Source: Bacteroidales bacterium
GTDB taxonomy: Bacteria > Bacteroidota > Bacteroidia > Bacteroidales > UBA10428
NCBI GenBank assembly: GCA_016928305.1
Contig: JAFGKY010000089.1
Coordinates: 1-64,000 of the forward strand
Direction: 5' to 3'
DNA: 64,000 nt
The notes below the pieces were generated by a model, which was not told where the DNA came from, searched no databases, and was given only the letters and a program-made list of their open reading frames with translations. Below are positions 8,631 through 18,145 of this stretch, piece after piece (the first letter of the stretch is position 1; the number at the start of each line of letters is the position of its first letter). A program made the position numbers and the translations under genes.

Positions 8631-9542
8631 CTACTCCGGTTGCAATTTATTCAGAATATATTGAATCATTGCATTATGCTGATCAGGAGTAAACCATTGT
8701 ATGCCCTTATTCTTCCTGAACCACGTAAGTTGCCGGCGGGCATACTGGCGGGAATGCCGTTTGATGAGGTCCACGGCTTCTTCAAGGGTTGATTTCCCCT
8801 CCAGGTGATCAAAAATTTCTTTATAACCTACTGTATCCAGGGCATTCAATTTCCTGAAAGGTAAAAGATCTTTTACCTCTTCCACCAAACCATCACCGAT
8901 CATTTTTTCCACCCGCTGGTTAATACGACTGTAAAGGTCTTCGCGTTTGAGGTTAAGACCGATATAAATAATCCCAAAATTCCTTTCTTTTTTTTGCCGG
9001 GTCAGAAACGATGAATAGGGACGGCCCGTCATGGTTATTATCTCCAGGGCCTTCAGCAGGCGCTTCGGATTGTTAATGTCAACCACAGCATAGTATTCGG
9101 GATCAGACTCTCTGATCTGTGACCGGAGCCAATCCATACCTTGCTGCAAAAAGGCAGATTTCAGGTTTTCCCTGATAACGGCATTCACTGCAGGAAAATC
9201 ATCTATGCCCTGGCATACAGCATCCACGTACATACCGCTTCCTCCCGTCATAATCACCACATCGTGAAGGCTGAATAACCGGGGCAGTAATTCCATCACT
9301 TCCATTTCAAACATGCTGGCATTATAATATTCCTGCACCGAACGGCTTCCGATGAAGTGATGCGGCACTGATGCCAACTGTTCTGGCGATGGAATGGATG
9401 TGCCTATTCTTATTTCCCGGAATACCTGCCGGGAATCAGCGCTGATAATTTCCGTATTGAAGTGCTTCGCCAGTGCAACAGAGACCGGCGTTTTTCCAAC
9501 AGCAGTAGGTCCGACAACGGTGACAAGGTGTTTTTTTTTCAT
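8631..9542 (-). CDS. miaA: tRNA dimethylallyltransferase
   Basis: MiaA transfers a dimethylallyl group to the exocyclic amine of A37 in tRNAs that read UNN codons. The 303 residues show the P-loop GPTAVGKT (11-18), the substrate loop ADSRQVFREIRIGT around Asp36 and Ser37, and the C-terminal RQYARRQLTWFRK helix that binds tRNA. Length matches the family (about 300-315). The Arg of DSRQ, where E. coli has DSAQ, is common outside the Proteobacteria. Confidence 0.93.
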   Translation of the reverse strand: MKKKHLVTVVGPTAVGKTPVSVALAKHFNTEIISADSRQVFREIRIGTSIPSPEQLASVPHHFIGSRSVQEYYNASMFEMEVMELLPRLFSLHDVVIMTGGSGMYVDAVCQGIDDFPAVNAVIRENLKSAFLQQGMDWLRSQIRESDPEYYAVVDINNPKRLLKALEIITMTGRPYSSFLTRQKKERNFGIIYIGLNLKREDLYSRINQRVEKMIGDGLVEEVKDLLPFRKLNALDTVGYKEIFDHLEGKSTLEEAVDLIKRHSRQYARRQLTWFRKNKGIQWFTPDQHNAMIQYILNKLQPE

Positions 9543-9659
9543 CCGGCTGAGCTGGCTTTTTTAATTTCAGGCGTTTTTTTGTGCACCCCAAATTCCATCA
9601 AACCATAAGTGGCACATGGTAATGGATTGCGATTTGTTATACCATCAATGTTATACGTT

Positions 9660-11927
9660 TTACTTCTTTTGCTGTTTCCGGATCAGATTCAATGCCGAAC
9701 CTGCCCTGAACCATTCAATCTGATTAGCATTGTACGAATGACCAGCCTGTATGGTATCTTTTGTTCCGTCGCTGTGATGAATATGCACAGACAGGGGTTT
9801 ATCCGGACTGAAGCAGGAAAGCTTTATCACATCAAAGGTATCATCTTCCCTAACCTTATCATAATCATCTTTATCGGCAAATGTCAGCGCCAATATTCCC
9901 TGTTTTTTAAGGTTTGTCTCATGGATGCGGGCAAAGGATTTTACCAGCACAACTTTTACCCCGAGGTAACGGGGCTCCATGGCTGCATGTTCCCGTGATG
10001 ATCCCTCTCCGTAATTTTCATCTCCTACGATGATGCTTTCTATGCCTTTTGCTTTGTATTCTCGGGCGATTTTCGGGACTTCTTCATAACGACCGGACAA
10101 CGGATTTTTAATTGAATTTGTTTTCCCGTTAAAAGCGTTGACTGCACCAATCAGCAGGTTATTGGATATATTTTCGAGGTGGCCCCTGTATTTCAGCCAG
10201 TATCCTGCCATAGATATGTGATCCGTAGTACATTTGCCCCTTACTTTGATGAGGAGACGTAAACCGGTTAAGTCCTTTCCATCCCAGGGTTGAAAAGGTT
10301 CGAGCAGCTGCAGTCTTTCGGAGTTGGGGTCTATTTTCACCTTAATCTTATCACCATTGGCAGCCGGGGCCTGGTAACCATTTTCTTTTACCGCAAATCC
10401 TTTGGGCGGCATTTCAAGTCCCTCAGGCATATCGAATTTTACCATTTGTCCTTCTGCGTTCACGAGGGAATCGGTAAGCGGATTGAAATCCAACCTCCCT
10501 GCTATGGCAAAAGCAGTCACTATTTCCGGTGAAGCCACAAAACCATGGGTATTGGGATTGCCGTCGTTTCGCCTGGCGAAATTACGGTTAAACGAGGTCA
10601 TGATCGAGTTGGATTGCTGCTTATCGGAGCCATCGCGTGCCCATTGTCCGATACACGGACCGCATGCATTTGCCAGCACCACACCGCCTATACCGGTCAA
10701 GGTTTTCAGGATACCATCTCTTTCAGCAGTATAGCGAACCTGTTCGGAACCCGGGGTAATGAAAAATGCCGATTTGGCCATCAGCTTTTTATGTTTAGCC
10801 TGAGCCGCAATGAAAGCTGCCCTTGTGAGGTCCTCGTAAGATGAATTGGTGCAGGAACCGATTAAACCAACTTCAAGTTTTTCCGGCCATTCATTCTCCT
10901 TTACTTTATCAGCAAACCGGGATACCGGTGTGGCAAGGTCGGGCGTAAACGGGCCGTTGATATGAGGTTCAAGGATGGAAAGATTGATCTCAATAACCCG
11001 ATCAAAGAACGCTTCAGGTCTGGCATAAACTTCCGGATCACCTGTAAGATGATCTTTGTTTTCTGCGGCCAGCCTGGCTACTTCCGATCTTCCCGTTCCG
11101 CTGAGGTATTCATCCATTTTTGCATCGTACCCGAAAACGGAAGTGGTAGCACCGATTTCAGCGCCCATGTTACAAATGGTACCTTTACCCGTACAGGATA
11201 TTGTTGCAGCACCATCGCCGAAATATTCAAGAACATAACCCGTTCCTCCTTTGACGGTGAGGATATCCGCCACATTGAGGATCACATCCTTAGGGGATGC
11301 CCATCCGTTTAATTTACCCGTGAGTTTAACACCAATCAACCTGGGGAACTTCAATTCCCACGGCATGGAGGCCATCACATCACAGGCATCTGCACCGCCC
11401 ACACCAACAGCGATCATTCCCAATCCTCCTGCATTAACCGTATGCGAATCGGTGCCGATCATCATGCCTCCCGGAAATGCATAATTTTCAAATATTACCT
11501 GATGAATAATGCCTGCACCCGGTTTCCAGAAACCAATACCGTATTTATCCGACACGGATGAAAGAAAATCATAAACTTCCCGGTTGATGGTCATTGCTTC
11601 AGCCAGATCGGCCTGGGCCCCTGATTTGGCTACAATCAGGTGATCGCAGTGCACGGTTGCAGGCACGGCCACTTTTCGCTTACCTGCCTGCATAAATTGC
11701 AGCAGGGCCATCTGTGCTGTCGCATCCTGCATTGCCACACGGTCGGGCATGAAATTTACATAGTCCTGCCCACGAGAAAATGCTCTAACGGTTTGTGGAG
11801 GTTCAAGATGGGCATACAATATCTTTTCAGCTATGGTAAGAGGCCTTTTTAATCTTTTTCGTATGGCACCTATTTTGCCGGGTAAGGATGCATAAAAGGC
11901 CCGGATCCGGTCAATATCGAAAATCAT
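9660..11927 (-). CDS. acn: Aconitate hydratase (mitochondrial-type, 4Fe-4S)
   Basis: The TCA-cycle enzyme that interconverts citrate and isocitrate. The 755 residues follow the mitochondrial aconitase pattern: GTDSHT (158-163), cluster ligands Cys359 (GSCTNSS), Cys422 and Cys425 (ACGPC), and the swivel-domain motif [18 protein letters not shown] in the C-terminal quarter. Length is as expected for this class (750-780) and shorter than AcnA/IRP (about 890). A single-gene unit: no citrate synthase or isocitrate dehydrogenase lies beside it. Confidence 0.95.
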   Translation of the reverse strand: MIFDIDRIRAFYASLPGKIGAIRKRLKRPLTIAEKILYAHLEPPQTVRAFSRGQDYVNFMPDRVAMQDATAQMALLQFMQAGKRKVAVPATVHCDHLIVAKSGAQADLAEAMTINREVYDFLSSVSDKYGIGFWKPGAGIIHQVIFENYAFPGGMMIGTDSHTVNAGGLGMIAVGVGGADACDVMASMPWELKFPRLIGVKLTGKLNGWASPKDVILNVADILTVKGGTGYVLEYFGDGAATISCTGKGTICNMGAEIGATTSVFGYDAKMDEYLSGTGRSEVARLAAENKDHLTGDPEVYARPEAFFDRVIEINLSILEPHINGPFTPDLATPVSRFADKVKENEWPEKLEVGLIGSCTNSSYEDLTRAAFIAAQAKHKKLMAKSAFFITPGSEQVRYTAERDGILKTLTGIGGVVLANACGPCIGQWARDGSDKQQSNSIMTSFNRNFARRNDGNPNTHGFVASPEIVTAFAIAGRLDFNPLTDSLVNAEGQMVKFDMPEGLEMPPKGFAVKENGYQAPAANGDKIKVKIDPNSERLQLLEPFQPWDGKDLTGLRLLIKVRGKCTTDHISMAGYWLKYRGHLENISNNLLIGAVNAFNGKTNSIKNPLSGRYEEVPKIAREYKAKGIESIIVGDENYGEGSSREHAAMEPRYLGVKVVLVKSFARIHETNLKKQGILALTFADKDDYDKVREDDTFDVIKLSCFSPDKPLSVHIHHSDGTKDTIQAGHSYNANQIEWFRAGSALNLIRKQQKK

Positions 11928-11968
11928 AGGGTTGCTTTTAAATAAAAGGCGAAAATAATAAATTCAAA

Positions 11969-13954
11969 TCATTTGTGGACAACAATGTGCGGCAGGATAT
12001 ACATTTCATCAGGCCGGACCGTATCCGCAATTGCTGTATCAGGGATCATGAATACCTGAGCAGCCGGGCCGGTCAAAAATACATGTTGATCAGCGCCTGC
12101 TGTGTCGTCAGGCAATATATAATTGCGTGATACCATAATCTCTTTCATGCGTTGCATATAACCGGTAAAATAGGTTTTCGGGAAGCCATTGGACTCAAAC
12201 ACACTTTTAAACCGTTTCGGGAAAGGTACAATGCCTGCAAGAAAAAGACTTTCCTGTAAGTTAAGATCAGCCGGATGTTTATTAAAATAATAGTCTGAAG
12301 CCTGACGAATGCCGTATATACCCGGACCCCATTCAATAATATTAAGGTACACCTCATACATGCGTTCTTTACTGACCAAACGTTTGTTTTCAATGATCCA
12401 TACTATCAGCAATTCTTCTAATTTCCTGCCTAAAGTCTTATTACGATTAAGAAAAACATTTTTAACAAGTTGCATGGAAATCGTACTGCCACCCCGAACG
12501 AATCTCCTTTCCTTGATATTTGCAATGATGGATTCCTGAATAGCGCGTGGATTGAATCCTTTGTGATAATAGAAACTACCATCCTCCGATGTCAGAACAG
12601 CAATTTTAAGCCATGGGGAAATGTCTGCCAATGCTGTGAAATCGGAACTGGATGGCCCGACAGGGAAAGAAGCCACCAGATTACCTCTTTCATAAAACCG
12701 GTGTATGAATTCCGTATTCAGCATGCGGTAATCATCAATTCCAAAATTCAGGATGCGAAAATTACGGGCGGTCAGTGCAGATGAGAATTTCAGAGAATCA
12801 ACCAAGGACATGTCCACGGAAAAATCAAGAAAAAACCTTACATCACCGGAAGCATTAAAACCCGCCAGGCTGGTAAACATACCATCCGGAAGGGACCGAA
12901 AAAATGTACCTGCTTCCCAGTAAACAGGGCAAATCTTGAAATTCACTACCAAGTGTGGATTTTTACTTATGAAAACAAAAGGATGAAGCGATACATTGTT
13001 AATGGTCAGCCTAGATGCACTGTCGAGTTCAACAGAGCCCGGCATTATATGCAAGGTAAACGAGGAAAGCAAACGATCGAGGATTATCGTTCTGGAACAT
13101 AGGGATTCTCCTTCCAGAGACAGGCCTTTTGAAACAGATGAACCTTCAATGGTCACCAGTTTGTGCGAATAATGAGGTACTGAAAAAGAAATGAGCAGTG
13201 TATCAAAACCCGTTACCACCGGATGTCTCCCGGGGATGGAAAGAATACAACGGTTTTGATCGGGACTGCTTACAGCCAGCTGAGCCGAAAGTTTTTTTCT
13301 GTTGATATGGCCCTCCAGAAAAATTTTTGTGGTATCGGTTTCTTCTCCCGTATGAAGAAAAGATCGTATAATCCCCCTACGGACCTGTGAATGGAGAAAT
13401 GTTAACCGCATGTTGTTTTCATCCATCGGGATTATAATCCGTATACTGTCGATATCAATTTTATGCGGAAACTCCGTGAAGAAACGCCTTATCAACCGGC
13501 TGACCACAGCGGAATAGCTGGGCCGGGCCAATGCAACAGGCCGGACATATATTGCATTTGTATCGCTTGCTGACTGGCTATAGGTATAAAATAACTCAAT
13601 GGCGCGACAGGATATTTCTTTTATTCTCATCTTTCCCAACATAGCAGGGAATAAACCAAACTTCAACGAAACAGAATCCATCTTTATCCAGGTGCTGTCA
13701 GTTTCGGCATTCAGCATTATTTCATGCATGGAGATTCTGTTGAAATGAACGATCCTGCCATCTTTCCAGGTAAACTGATAATGCAATGCGGCAAACTTAC
13801 CGGCAACTCGTTTTAATCCCCTTTCAAACGCAATATTCCTGAACGAAAAATAAATTGTTATCGATAATATACCAACAGCAACCGCAATGAAAAGCACAAT
13901 ACGGCCTTTATGGCGCCGGAAAAGAAGGAATTCCGGTATATCAACAATTTTCAT
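11969..13954 (-). CDS. GT51 peptidoglycan glycosyltransferase with a long N-terminal periplasmic domain, no transpeptidase
   Basis: This protein would polymerise lipid II into glycan strands. One membrane anchor lies at about 18-38. Residues 40-440 form a beta-rich region I do not recognise; its pattern resembles AsmA-like periplasmic domains. The GT51 domain follows: catalytic ED at 457-458, GGSTISMQLVKN (488-499), NRNKTLGRKLEE (503-514) and EVYLNIIEWG (534-543). There is no penicillin-binding transpeptidase module after it. MtgA enzymes are about 240 residues, so the extra 400 residues before the catalytic domain are notable. Confidence 0.85.
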   Translation of the reverse strand: MKIVDIPEFLLFRRHKGRIVLFIAVAVGILSITIYFSFRNIAFERGLKRVAGKFAALHYQFTWKDGRIVHFNRISMHEIMLNAETDSTWIKMDSVSLKFGLFPAMLGKMRIKEISCRAIELFYTYSQSASDTNAIYVRPVALARPSYSAVVSRLIRRFFTEFPHKIDIDSIRIIIPMDENNMRLTFLHSQVRRGIIRSFLHTGEETDTTKIFLEGHINRKKLSAQLAVSSPDQNRCILSIPGRHPVVTGFDTLLISFSVPHYSHKLVTIEGSSVSKGLSLEGESLCSRTIILDRLLSSFTLHIMPGSVELDSASRLTINNVSLHPFVFISKNPHLVVNFKICPVYWEAGTFFRSLPDGMFTSLAGFNASGDVRFFLDFSVDMSLVDSLKFSSALTARNFRILNFGIDDYRMLNTEFIHRFYERGNLVASFPVGPSSSDFTALADISPWLKIAVLTSEDGSFYYHKGFNPRAIQESIIANIKERRFVRGGSTISMQLVKNVFLNRNKTLGRKLEELLIVWIIENKRLVSKERMYEVYLNIIEWGPGIYGIRQASDYYFNKHPADLNLQESLFLAGIVPFPKRFKSVFESNGFPKTYFTGYMQRMKEIMVSRNYILPDDTAGADQHVFLTGPAAQVFMIPDTAIADTVRPDEMYILPHIVVHK

Positions 13955-14138
13955 GATAAATCACAAAACCGGATACAAAGTAACTTAAAGAATCGGGATT
14001 TTAATAATCTTTAGAACCAGAATATTTATTGCGCAAGGATATAATTCATATCGTACGTTGTATTGAATAAATTGTTAGTTTTGTTAAGGCATAATTTTTG
14101 CGGTCATTTTCATATTGTTAAATAACTCAGGAATCACA

Positions 14139-15104
14139 ATGAAACGGCTTGTTTGCTTACCTCTCGTATGGCTATGTATTGTTGCATGGAGTCAGCCATC
14201 GATTGATAAAAAAATCAGGGATAATATTGCCAGCAACAAAATTAAAAGTCAGACCAGCTGGGAATACAAGTACAATGGTGATAAAGCCGAAGCAGCCGGC
14301 ATCAAAACATCCGTTTCGCTTTATAATACTTCCGGTGATATAATTATGGTAACGACCTATAATCCGAAAGGGCTGGTTCTGAATGTCGAAAAATACGCAT
14401 ACGATATGGCAGGAAATAAAGTAGAGTATTCCCGCTACACTGGGGGAAATGAAGATCAGGTTGCCTATCAAAAAATATCAAAATATGACTCACGGAACAA
14501 TTTAATTGAAGAAAAGGGATATGATGGGGTGGAAAGTTTCAATATTAGTTATATCTATAACGGACAAGACAATTTATTGGAAATAAAGTACCACAGAAGT
14601 GGTATATTAAAAGAAAGAAGAGTATTCAGTAAGGAAGAACAGAAAACACATGTTTCGATTTATAATCCTGCAGGAAAAATGATTTCCAGGTTACTGCTGA
14701 AATACGACGGTAAGGATAATTTGCTGGAGGAGACTGTGTATGGCATCAACAAGGATATTATAGAAAGAAAAACCTTTGATTATGATGATAAGAAAAAGTT
14801 AAAGGCAGAATCAAGATACAAACTGAATAAAATGACTTTACGAACAACATACAATTATACTGGCGCAGGAGATCTGGCCGAGATAATGGAAGAAAGCCAT
14901 GAGAGCGGAAAATTTATCAAGAAGAGTTACTCGTATGATGCAAAAGGTAACATGGTTGAAATAAAATGGCGCAGGAGAGCCAATGAAGATTTTAACAGCA
15001 TAACTTACATCTATGATGCTAAAGGAGTTTGCACACAAAGTGAAACATATTATCCGGCTACCAGTTTCCGGACTTTAACAAAATATACTTACGAATTCTA
15101 TTAA
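14139..15104 (+). CDS. Secreted YD/RHS-like repeat protein of unknown function
   Basis: I place the start at the ATG at 14139, preceded by CAGGAA, because it gives a clean signal peptide (MKRLVCLPLVWLCIVAWSQ); an upstream in-frame TTG at 14115 is less likely. The mature part is a chain of units of about 20-25 residues with the pattern Y-x-Y-D/N-x-x-G/D-N-x-x-E (KYDSRNNLIEE, IYNGQDNLLEI, KYDGKDNLLEE, SYDAKGNMVEI), typical of YD-repeat beta strands. At 321 residues it is far too short for an RHS toxin shell. No C-terminal sorting domain. Confidence 0.8.
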   Translation: MKRLVCLPLVWLCIVAWSQPSIDKKIRDNIASNKIKSQTSWEYKYNGDKAEAAGIKTSVSLYNTSGDIIMVTTYNPKGLVLNVEKYAYDMAGNKVEYSRYTGGNEDQVAYQKISKYDSRNNLIEEKGYDGVESFNISYIYNGQDNLLEIKYHRSGILKERRVFSKEEQKTHVSIYNPAGKMISRLLLKYDGKDNLLEETVYGINKDIIERKTFDYDDKKKLKAESRYKLNKMTLRTTYNYTGAGDLAEIMEESHESGKFIKKSYSYDAKGNMVEIKWRRRANEDFNSITYIYDAKGVCTQSETYYPATSFRTLTKYTYEFY

Positions 15105-15195
15105 CCGCTTTTCGCACGATACATGTCTTTTCCATATCATCTCCGGTTCTGAGGTCATCCTGCTGGCAAGCGTTTTTTTACCAATAGAATAAATT

Positions 15196-15810
15196 ATGAT
15201 ATTGCGTATCCATCCTGAAAATCCCGGAGAAAGGCAGGTGCAGAAGGCAGTTGAGATTCTTCAACACGGTGGGGTAGTTATATTTCCAACGGATACAGTA
15301 TACGGATTGGGTTGTGATATTTATAGCTCAAGAGCCATTGAAAAAGTGGCACAAATAAAGGGTATACCCATCGAAAAGGCCAATTTCTCTTTCATCTGTT
15401 ATGATCTCAGTCATCTTTCCGATTTTGCAAGGCATGTCAGCAATCCTACCTTTAAACTCATGAAACAATGCCTGCCGGGGCCATTCACTTTTATCCTGGA
15501 AGCAAACAACAAAGTCCCCAGGATTTTCAGGAATAAAAAAAGGACGATTGGCATACGTATACCGGACAATAATATTATCAGAGCTGTCGTGAAAGAACTG
15601 GGACATCCGATTCTGACCACTTCCATTCACGATGAGGATGAAATCCATGACTACATAACCGATCCCGAGCTTATTTATGAACAATACAAAAAACGTGTTG
15701 ACGCCGTAATCGATGGTGGCTTTGGAAATGTATACCCTTCCACTGTAATTGATTGCAGCGGTGAAGAGCCGGTAATCGTGCGACAGGGAATTGGGGAAGT
15801 GGAGCTGTAA
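15196..15810 (+). CDS. yciO: YrdC/Sua5-family protein, YciO type
   Basis: The YrdC fold is clear: PTDTVYGLG at 31-39, PGPFTFIL, and the tail TVIDCSGEEPVIVRQGIG. Automatic annotation would call it threonylcarbamoyl-AMP synthase. However, the catalytic positions look like YciO: NFSFICYDLSHLS replaces the KxR-type segment of Sua5/TsaC, and TTSIHDED replaces the SAN motif. YciO proteins do not replace TsaC efficiently, and their role is uncertain. The length (204) matches YciO. It converges on the pseudouridine synthase gene, with low-complexity GTTGTAATT repeats between. Confidence 0.8.
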   Translation: MILRIHPENPGERQVQKAVEILQHGGVVIFPTDTVYGLGCDIYSSRAIEKVAQIKGIPIEKANFSFICYDLSHLSDFARHVSNPTFKLMKQCLPGPFTFILEANNKVPRIFRNKKRTIGIRIPDNNIIRAVVKELGHPILTTSIHDEDEIHDYITDPELIYEQYKKRVDAVIDGGFGNVYPSTVIDCSGEEPVIVRQGIGEVEL

Positions 15811-15939
15811 AGGTTGATGTAGTTGTTGTAATTGTTGTAATTGTTATGGTTGTTGGTTGTCGTGCTGATCGTACAGGTCATTTTAGTTAGTTGTCATTTT
15901 TTTTTGTTTGCTCCTATATTTTAACTTTTGTTTCCTGTA

Positions 15940-16662
15940 TTACTTGTCCCTTGTCCCTTGTCCCTTGTCACTATTTATTGTGTTCAAAAAATAACTCCAC
16001 AGCGGATCACTCATGTCAGGATCAGCCGTGATGGTCAAAGCTTCTTTTTTAACCGGGTGTATGAAGCTTACCTTTCTGGCATGCAGGCTGATGCCCCCGT
16101 TTTCATTCGATCGCGGAAATCCGTATTTGAGATCGCCTTTAATAGGGCAGCCGATATGGGCAAGTTGACAACGGATTTGATGGTGCCGGCCGGTTTCGAG
16201 GTCTACCTCAAGCAGAAAATAATGATCGGATTGTGTGATCAATGTGTAATGCAATACAGCCTTTTTAGCGGAAGGTTTCGGATTATCGAAGCAAAAAGAC
16301 TTGTTTTTTGATGCATCCCGGACAAGATAGTGCAAAAGCGTGCCGGATGACTCCGGAGGCCTGTCTTTTACAATAGCCCAATAGGTTTTTGATACAGAAC
16401 CTTCTTTAAACATTTTATTAAGTCTCGTAAGCGCCTTGCTGGTTCGCGCAAATAACACTGCTCCGCTGACGGGCCTGTCAATACGATGCACAACTCCTAA
16501 AAAAGCCTTCCCCGGTTTTTTGTATTTTTCACGGATATAGTTTTTCACCTTTTCATCCAGCGACAAGTCACCCGTACTATCCTTCTGCACCAGATCGGAT
16601 ACAGTTTTATTGACAGCGATGATGTGGTTGTCTTCGTATAATATGTTAAGATTAGAAGGCAA
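15940..16662 (-). CDS. RluA-family pseudouridine synthase
   Basis: Converts uridine to pseudouridine in rRNA or tRNA. The family motif HRIDRPVSG (59-67) carries the catalytic Asp62; LETGRHHQIRCQLAHIG (about 155-171) is the second signature. There is no N-terminal S4 domain, and at 240 residues it resembles the short TruC/RluA-type members, so the target position cannot be assigned. The last nine residues (DKGQGTRDK) are encoded by a tandem heptamer array, so the natural C-terminus was probably near TINS. A long heptamer-derived tract also begins just upstream of the start codon. Confidence 0.88.
   Translation of the reverse strand: MPSNLNILYEDNHIIAVNKTVSDLVQKDSTGDLSLDEKVKNYIREKYKKPGKAFLGVVHRIDRPVSGAVLFARTSKALTRLNKMFKEGSVSKTYWAIVKDRPPESSGTLLHYLVRDASKNKSFCFDNPKPSAKKAVLHYTLITQSDHYFLLEVDLETGRHHQIRCQLAHIGCPIKGDLKYGFPRSNENGGISLHARKVSFIHPVKKEALTITADPDMSDPLWSYFLNTINSDKGQGTRDK
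15943..15970. repeat. Tandem heptamer array, CTTGTCC x4, inside the 3' end of the pseudouridine synthase gene
   Basis: Four CTTGTCC/CTTGTCA units start directly after the gene's stop codon (15940-15942 on the minus strand). Read on the coding strand as GACAAGG, they encode the last nine residues, DKGQGTRDK. Confidence 0.92.
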
Positions 16663-16663
16663 A

Positions 16664-16752
16664 GTGGTTAGTTAGTAGTTAGAAGTTAGAAGTTAGTAGT
16701 TAGTAGTTGGGGGTTGGGGATTGGGGATTGGTATTCAGTAGTTAGTATTCAC
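16664..16752. repeat. Degenerate heptamer tract (GTTAGTA, GTTAGAA, GTTGGGG, ATTGGGG units)
   Basis: The tract can be read as about twelve consecutive 7-mers: GTTAGTA and GTTAGAA variants, then GTTGGGG and ATTGGGG, then ATTGGTA, TTCAGTA and GTTAGTA. The period of 7 is kept while the unit sequence drifts. It joins the TTCACTG array to its right with a spacer of about 24 bp. Confidence 0.8.
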
Positions 16753-16776
16753 TTTTAAGATTTCGGATAAGGATTA

Positions 16777-16838
16777 TTCACTGTTCACTGTTCACTGTTC
16801 ACTGTTCACTGTTCACTGTTCACTGTTCACTGTTCACT
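16777..16838. repeat. Tandem heptamer array, TTCACTG x9
   Basis: Nearly nine perfect TTCACTG units end 5 bp before the minus-strand panB stop codon. The unit and lead-in match the array after gmhA (465-492), 16 kb away. Confidence 0.95.
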
Positions 16839-16843
16839 TCTTC

Positions 16844-17665
16844 CTAATACTGCTCCTTTTCATTCGGGAATTCAATATTCTTAACATCGTCGATGTATTT
16901 TGTCACAGCCCCGGTTATTTCCTGATAAAGGTTATGATACCTTCTGAGAAATCGTGGTGAAAAATCTTGTGTAATACCCAGCATATCGTGCAAAACAAGC
17001 ACCTGACCATCGACATTCCGGCCGGCACCGATGCCGATGACGGGTATTTTCAGTTCACCAGCCACTTTAGCCCCCAATGTGGCAGGAATTTTTTCAAGGA
17101 CCAGGGCAAAACAACCTGCTTCTTCCAGTAAATGAGCATCATCCACAAGTTTTTTAGCTTCAGCATCTTCTTTAGCCCTGACAACATAGGTGCCAAATTT
17201 ATGGATCGATTGTGGGGTTAATCCCAGGTGACCCATAACCGGTATTCCCGCAGAAATGATCCGACTTACGGATTCAACAACCTCCCGGCCACCCTCAAGT
17301 TTTACAGCATGGGCTCCGGTTTCCTTCATGATGCGAATGGACGAACTGAGTGCCTCCTTGGAATTGCCCTGGTAAGAGCCAAAAGGCAGGTCAACGACCA
17401 CGAGAGCTCTTTCAATAGCTCTCACCACCGATGAAGCATAATATATCATCTCATTCAGGGTAATGGGAATCGTAGTCTCATAACCTGCAATAACATTTGA
17501 CGCTGAATCACCCACAAGCAGGACATCAATTCCGGCTCTGTCAAGTATTCTTGCAATTGAGTAATCATAAGCCGTTAGCATGGCTATTTTCTCACCCCGT
17601 ATCTTCATTTCCTGAAGAACATGGGTGGTTACCCTTCGGGGTCTATCGGATAATGCGGCAGACAT
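16844..17665 (-). CDS. panB: 3-methyl-2-oxobutanoate hydroxymethyltransferase
   Basis: PanB transfers a hydroxymethyl group from methylene-tetrahydrofolate to ketoisovalerate, giving ketopantoate for pantothenate and CoA. The 273 residues show the metal-site [10 protein letters not shown] (about 49-58), [14 protein letters not shown] and [20 protein letters not shown], all PanB signatures, and the length is typical (about 265-275). No panC or panD lies beside it. An octamer array (ACAAAATC on the coding strand) ends 11 bp upstream of the ATG. Confidence 0.94.
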   Translation of the reverse strand: MSAALSDRPRRVTTHVLQEMKIRGEKIAMLTAYDYSIARILDRAGIDVLLVGDSASNVIAGYETTIPITLNEMIYYASSVVRAIERALVVVDLPFGSYQGNSKEALSSSIRIMKETGAHAVKLEGGREVVESVSRIISAGIPVMGHLGLTPQSIHKFGTYVVRAKEDAEAKKLVDDAHLLEEAGCFALVLEKIPATLGAKVAGELKIPVIGIGAGRNVDGQVLVLHDMLGITQDFSPRFLRRYHNLYQEITGAVTKYIDDVKNIEFPNEKEQY

Positions 17666-17676
17666 ATTTATTTATT

Positions 17677-17721
17677 GATTTTGTGATTTTGTGATTTTGT
17701 GATTTTGTGATTTTGTGATTT
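17677..17721. repeat. Tandem octamer array, GATTTTGT x5
   Basis: Five perfect GATTTTGT units plus a partial one lie 11 bp upstream of the panB ATG (minus strand), so the panB leader RNA would carry repeated ACAAAAUC. A related octamer array precedes xseB. Confidence 0.93.
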
Positions 17722-17727
17722 GCCTCG

Positions 17728-17761
17728 CCCACCGTATCCCGATACATCGGGAGAAGGTGGG
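17728..17761. repeat. Hairpin with ATCCCGAT/ATCGGGA core
   Basis: CCCACC (17728-17733) and TCCCGAT (17737-17743) pair with ATCGGGA (17746-17752) and GGTGGG (17756-17761). It looks like a dispersed palindromic repeat rather than a terminator, since no T-run follows. Confidence 0.55.
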
Positions 17762-17838
17762 TTGATAGTTATGTTCACGGTTCTGCTTTACTGTTAATTC
17801 TTGCATTACTCGTCACTTGTCACTTTCCGATTCAGACT

Positions 17839-17864
17839 CTGCCAGGACCTGCGGACTCTGGCAG
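17839..17864. repeat. GC-rich hairpin CTGCCAG/CTGGCAG
   Basis: CTGCCAG (17839-17845) pairs with CTGGCAG (17858-17864), followed by T/C-rich bases. Similar CTGCCAGGT arms form the terminator at 41149-41185, so this may be a second member of that hairpin family. Confidence 0.45.
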
Positions 17865-18081
17865 GTCTTTCTTTCTTGTCCCTTGTCCCTCAAATCAATA
17901 GTTCACAGTGAACTGTGAACAGTGAACCGTCAACCTGTGTGCAAAGTTTAAAAATAAAACAATATCAACCGTAAGGGAAGGATCAGAATTTTATTTGCCG
18001 GCACTGTCGTTTTGTCATTTCATTGAATTTGAAAATGATTACTGTGGCATAAAACGTCGAAATAATGTCACAATTCTATAA

Positions 18082-18097
18082 TGGCATAATGATTGTA
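18082..18097 (+). promoter_or_regulatory. Sigma-54-like promoter candidate upstream of dnaK
   Basis: TGGCATAATGATTGTA has the GG and the TTG of the sigma-54 consensus TGGCAC-N5-TTGCA at the correct 12-bp register, with one mismatch in the critical GC (GT here). It would give a leader of about 40 nt. A second TGGCATAA lies at 18045-18052 without a -12 half. No enhancer-binding site was identified. Confidence 0.25.
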
Positions 18098-18145
18098 AAA
18101 GATAGGAATAATAAAAAAGTAACAGTTTAAATATAAAATAAAAAA

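Larger units (their letters stand above)
17666..18145. other. Repeat-packed divergent intergenic region between panB and dnaK
   Basis: This 480-bp region holds, in order: an octamer array (17677-17721), a long hairpin (17728-17761), heptamer-like GTCACTT units (about 17808-17823), a GC-rich hairpin (17839-17864), CTTGTCC units (about 17875-17890), a head-to-head inversion of the heptamer unit forming a stem (17901-17920), then AT-rich dnaK leader DNA with a sigma-54-like site (18082-18097). No CIRCE operator (TTAGCACTC with its inverse) is present. Confidence 0.75.

Noticed and set aside
14139-15104. RHS/polymorphic toxin
   Set aside because: Too short, no shell or core motif, no C-terminal toxin domain and no immunity gene.
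17666-18145. CIRCE/HrcA operator in front of dnaK
   Set aside because: No TTAGCACTC inverted repeat is present.
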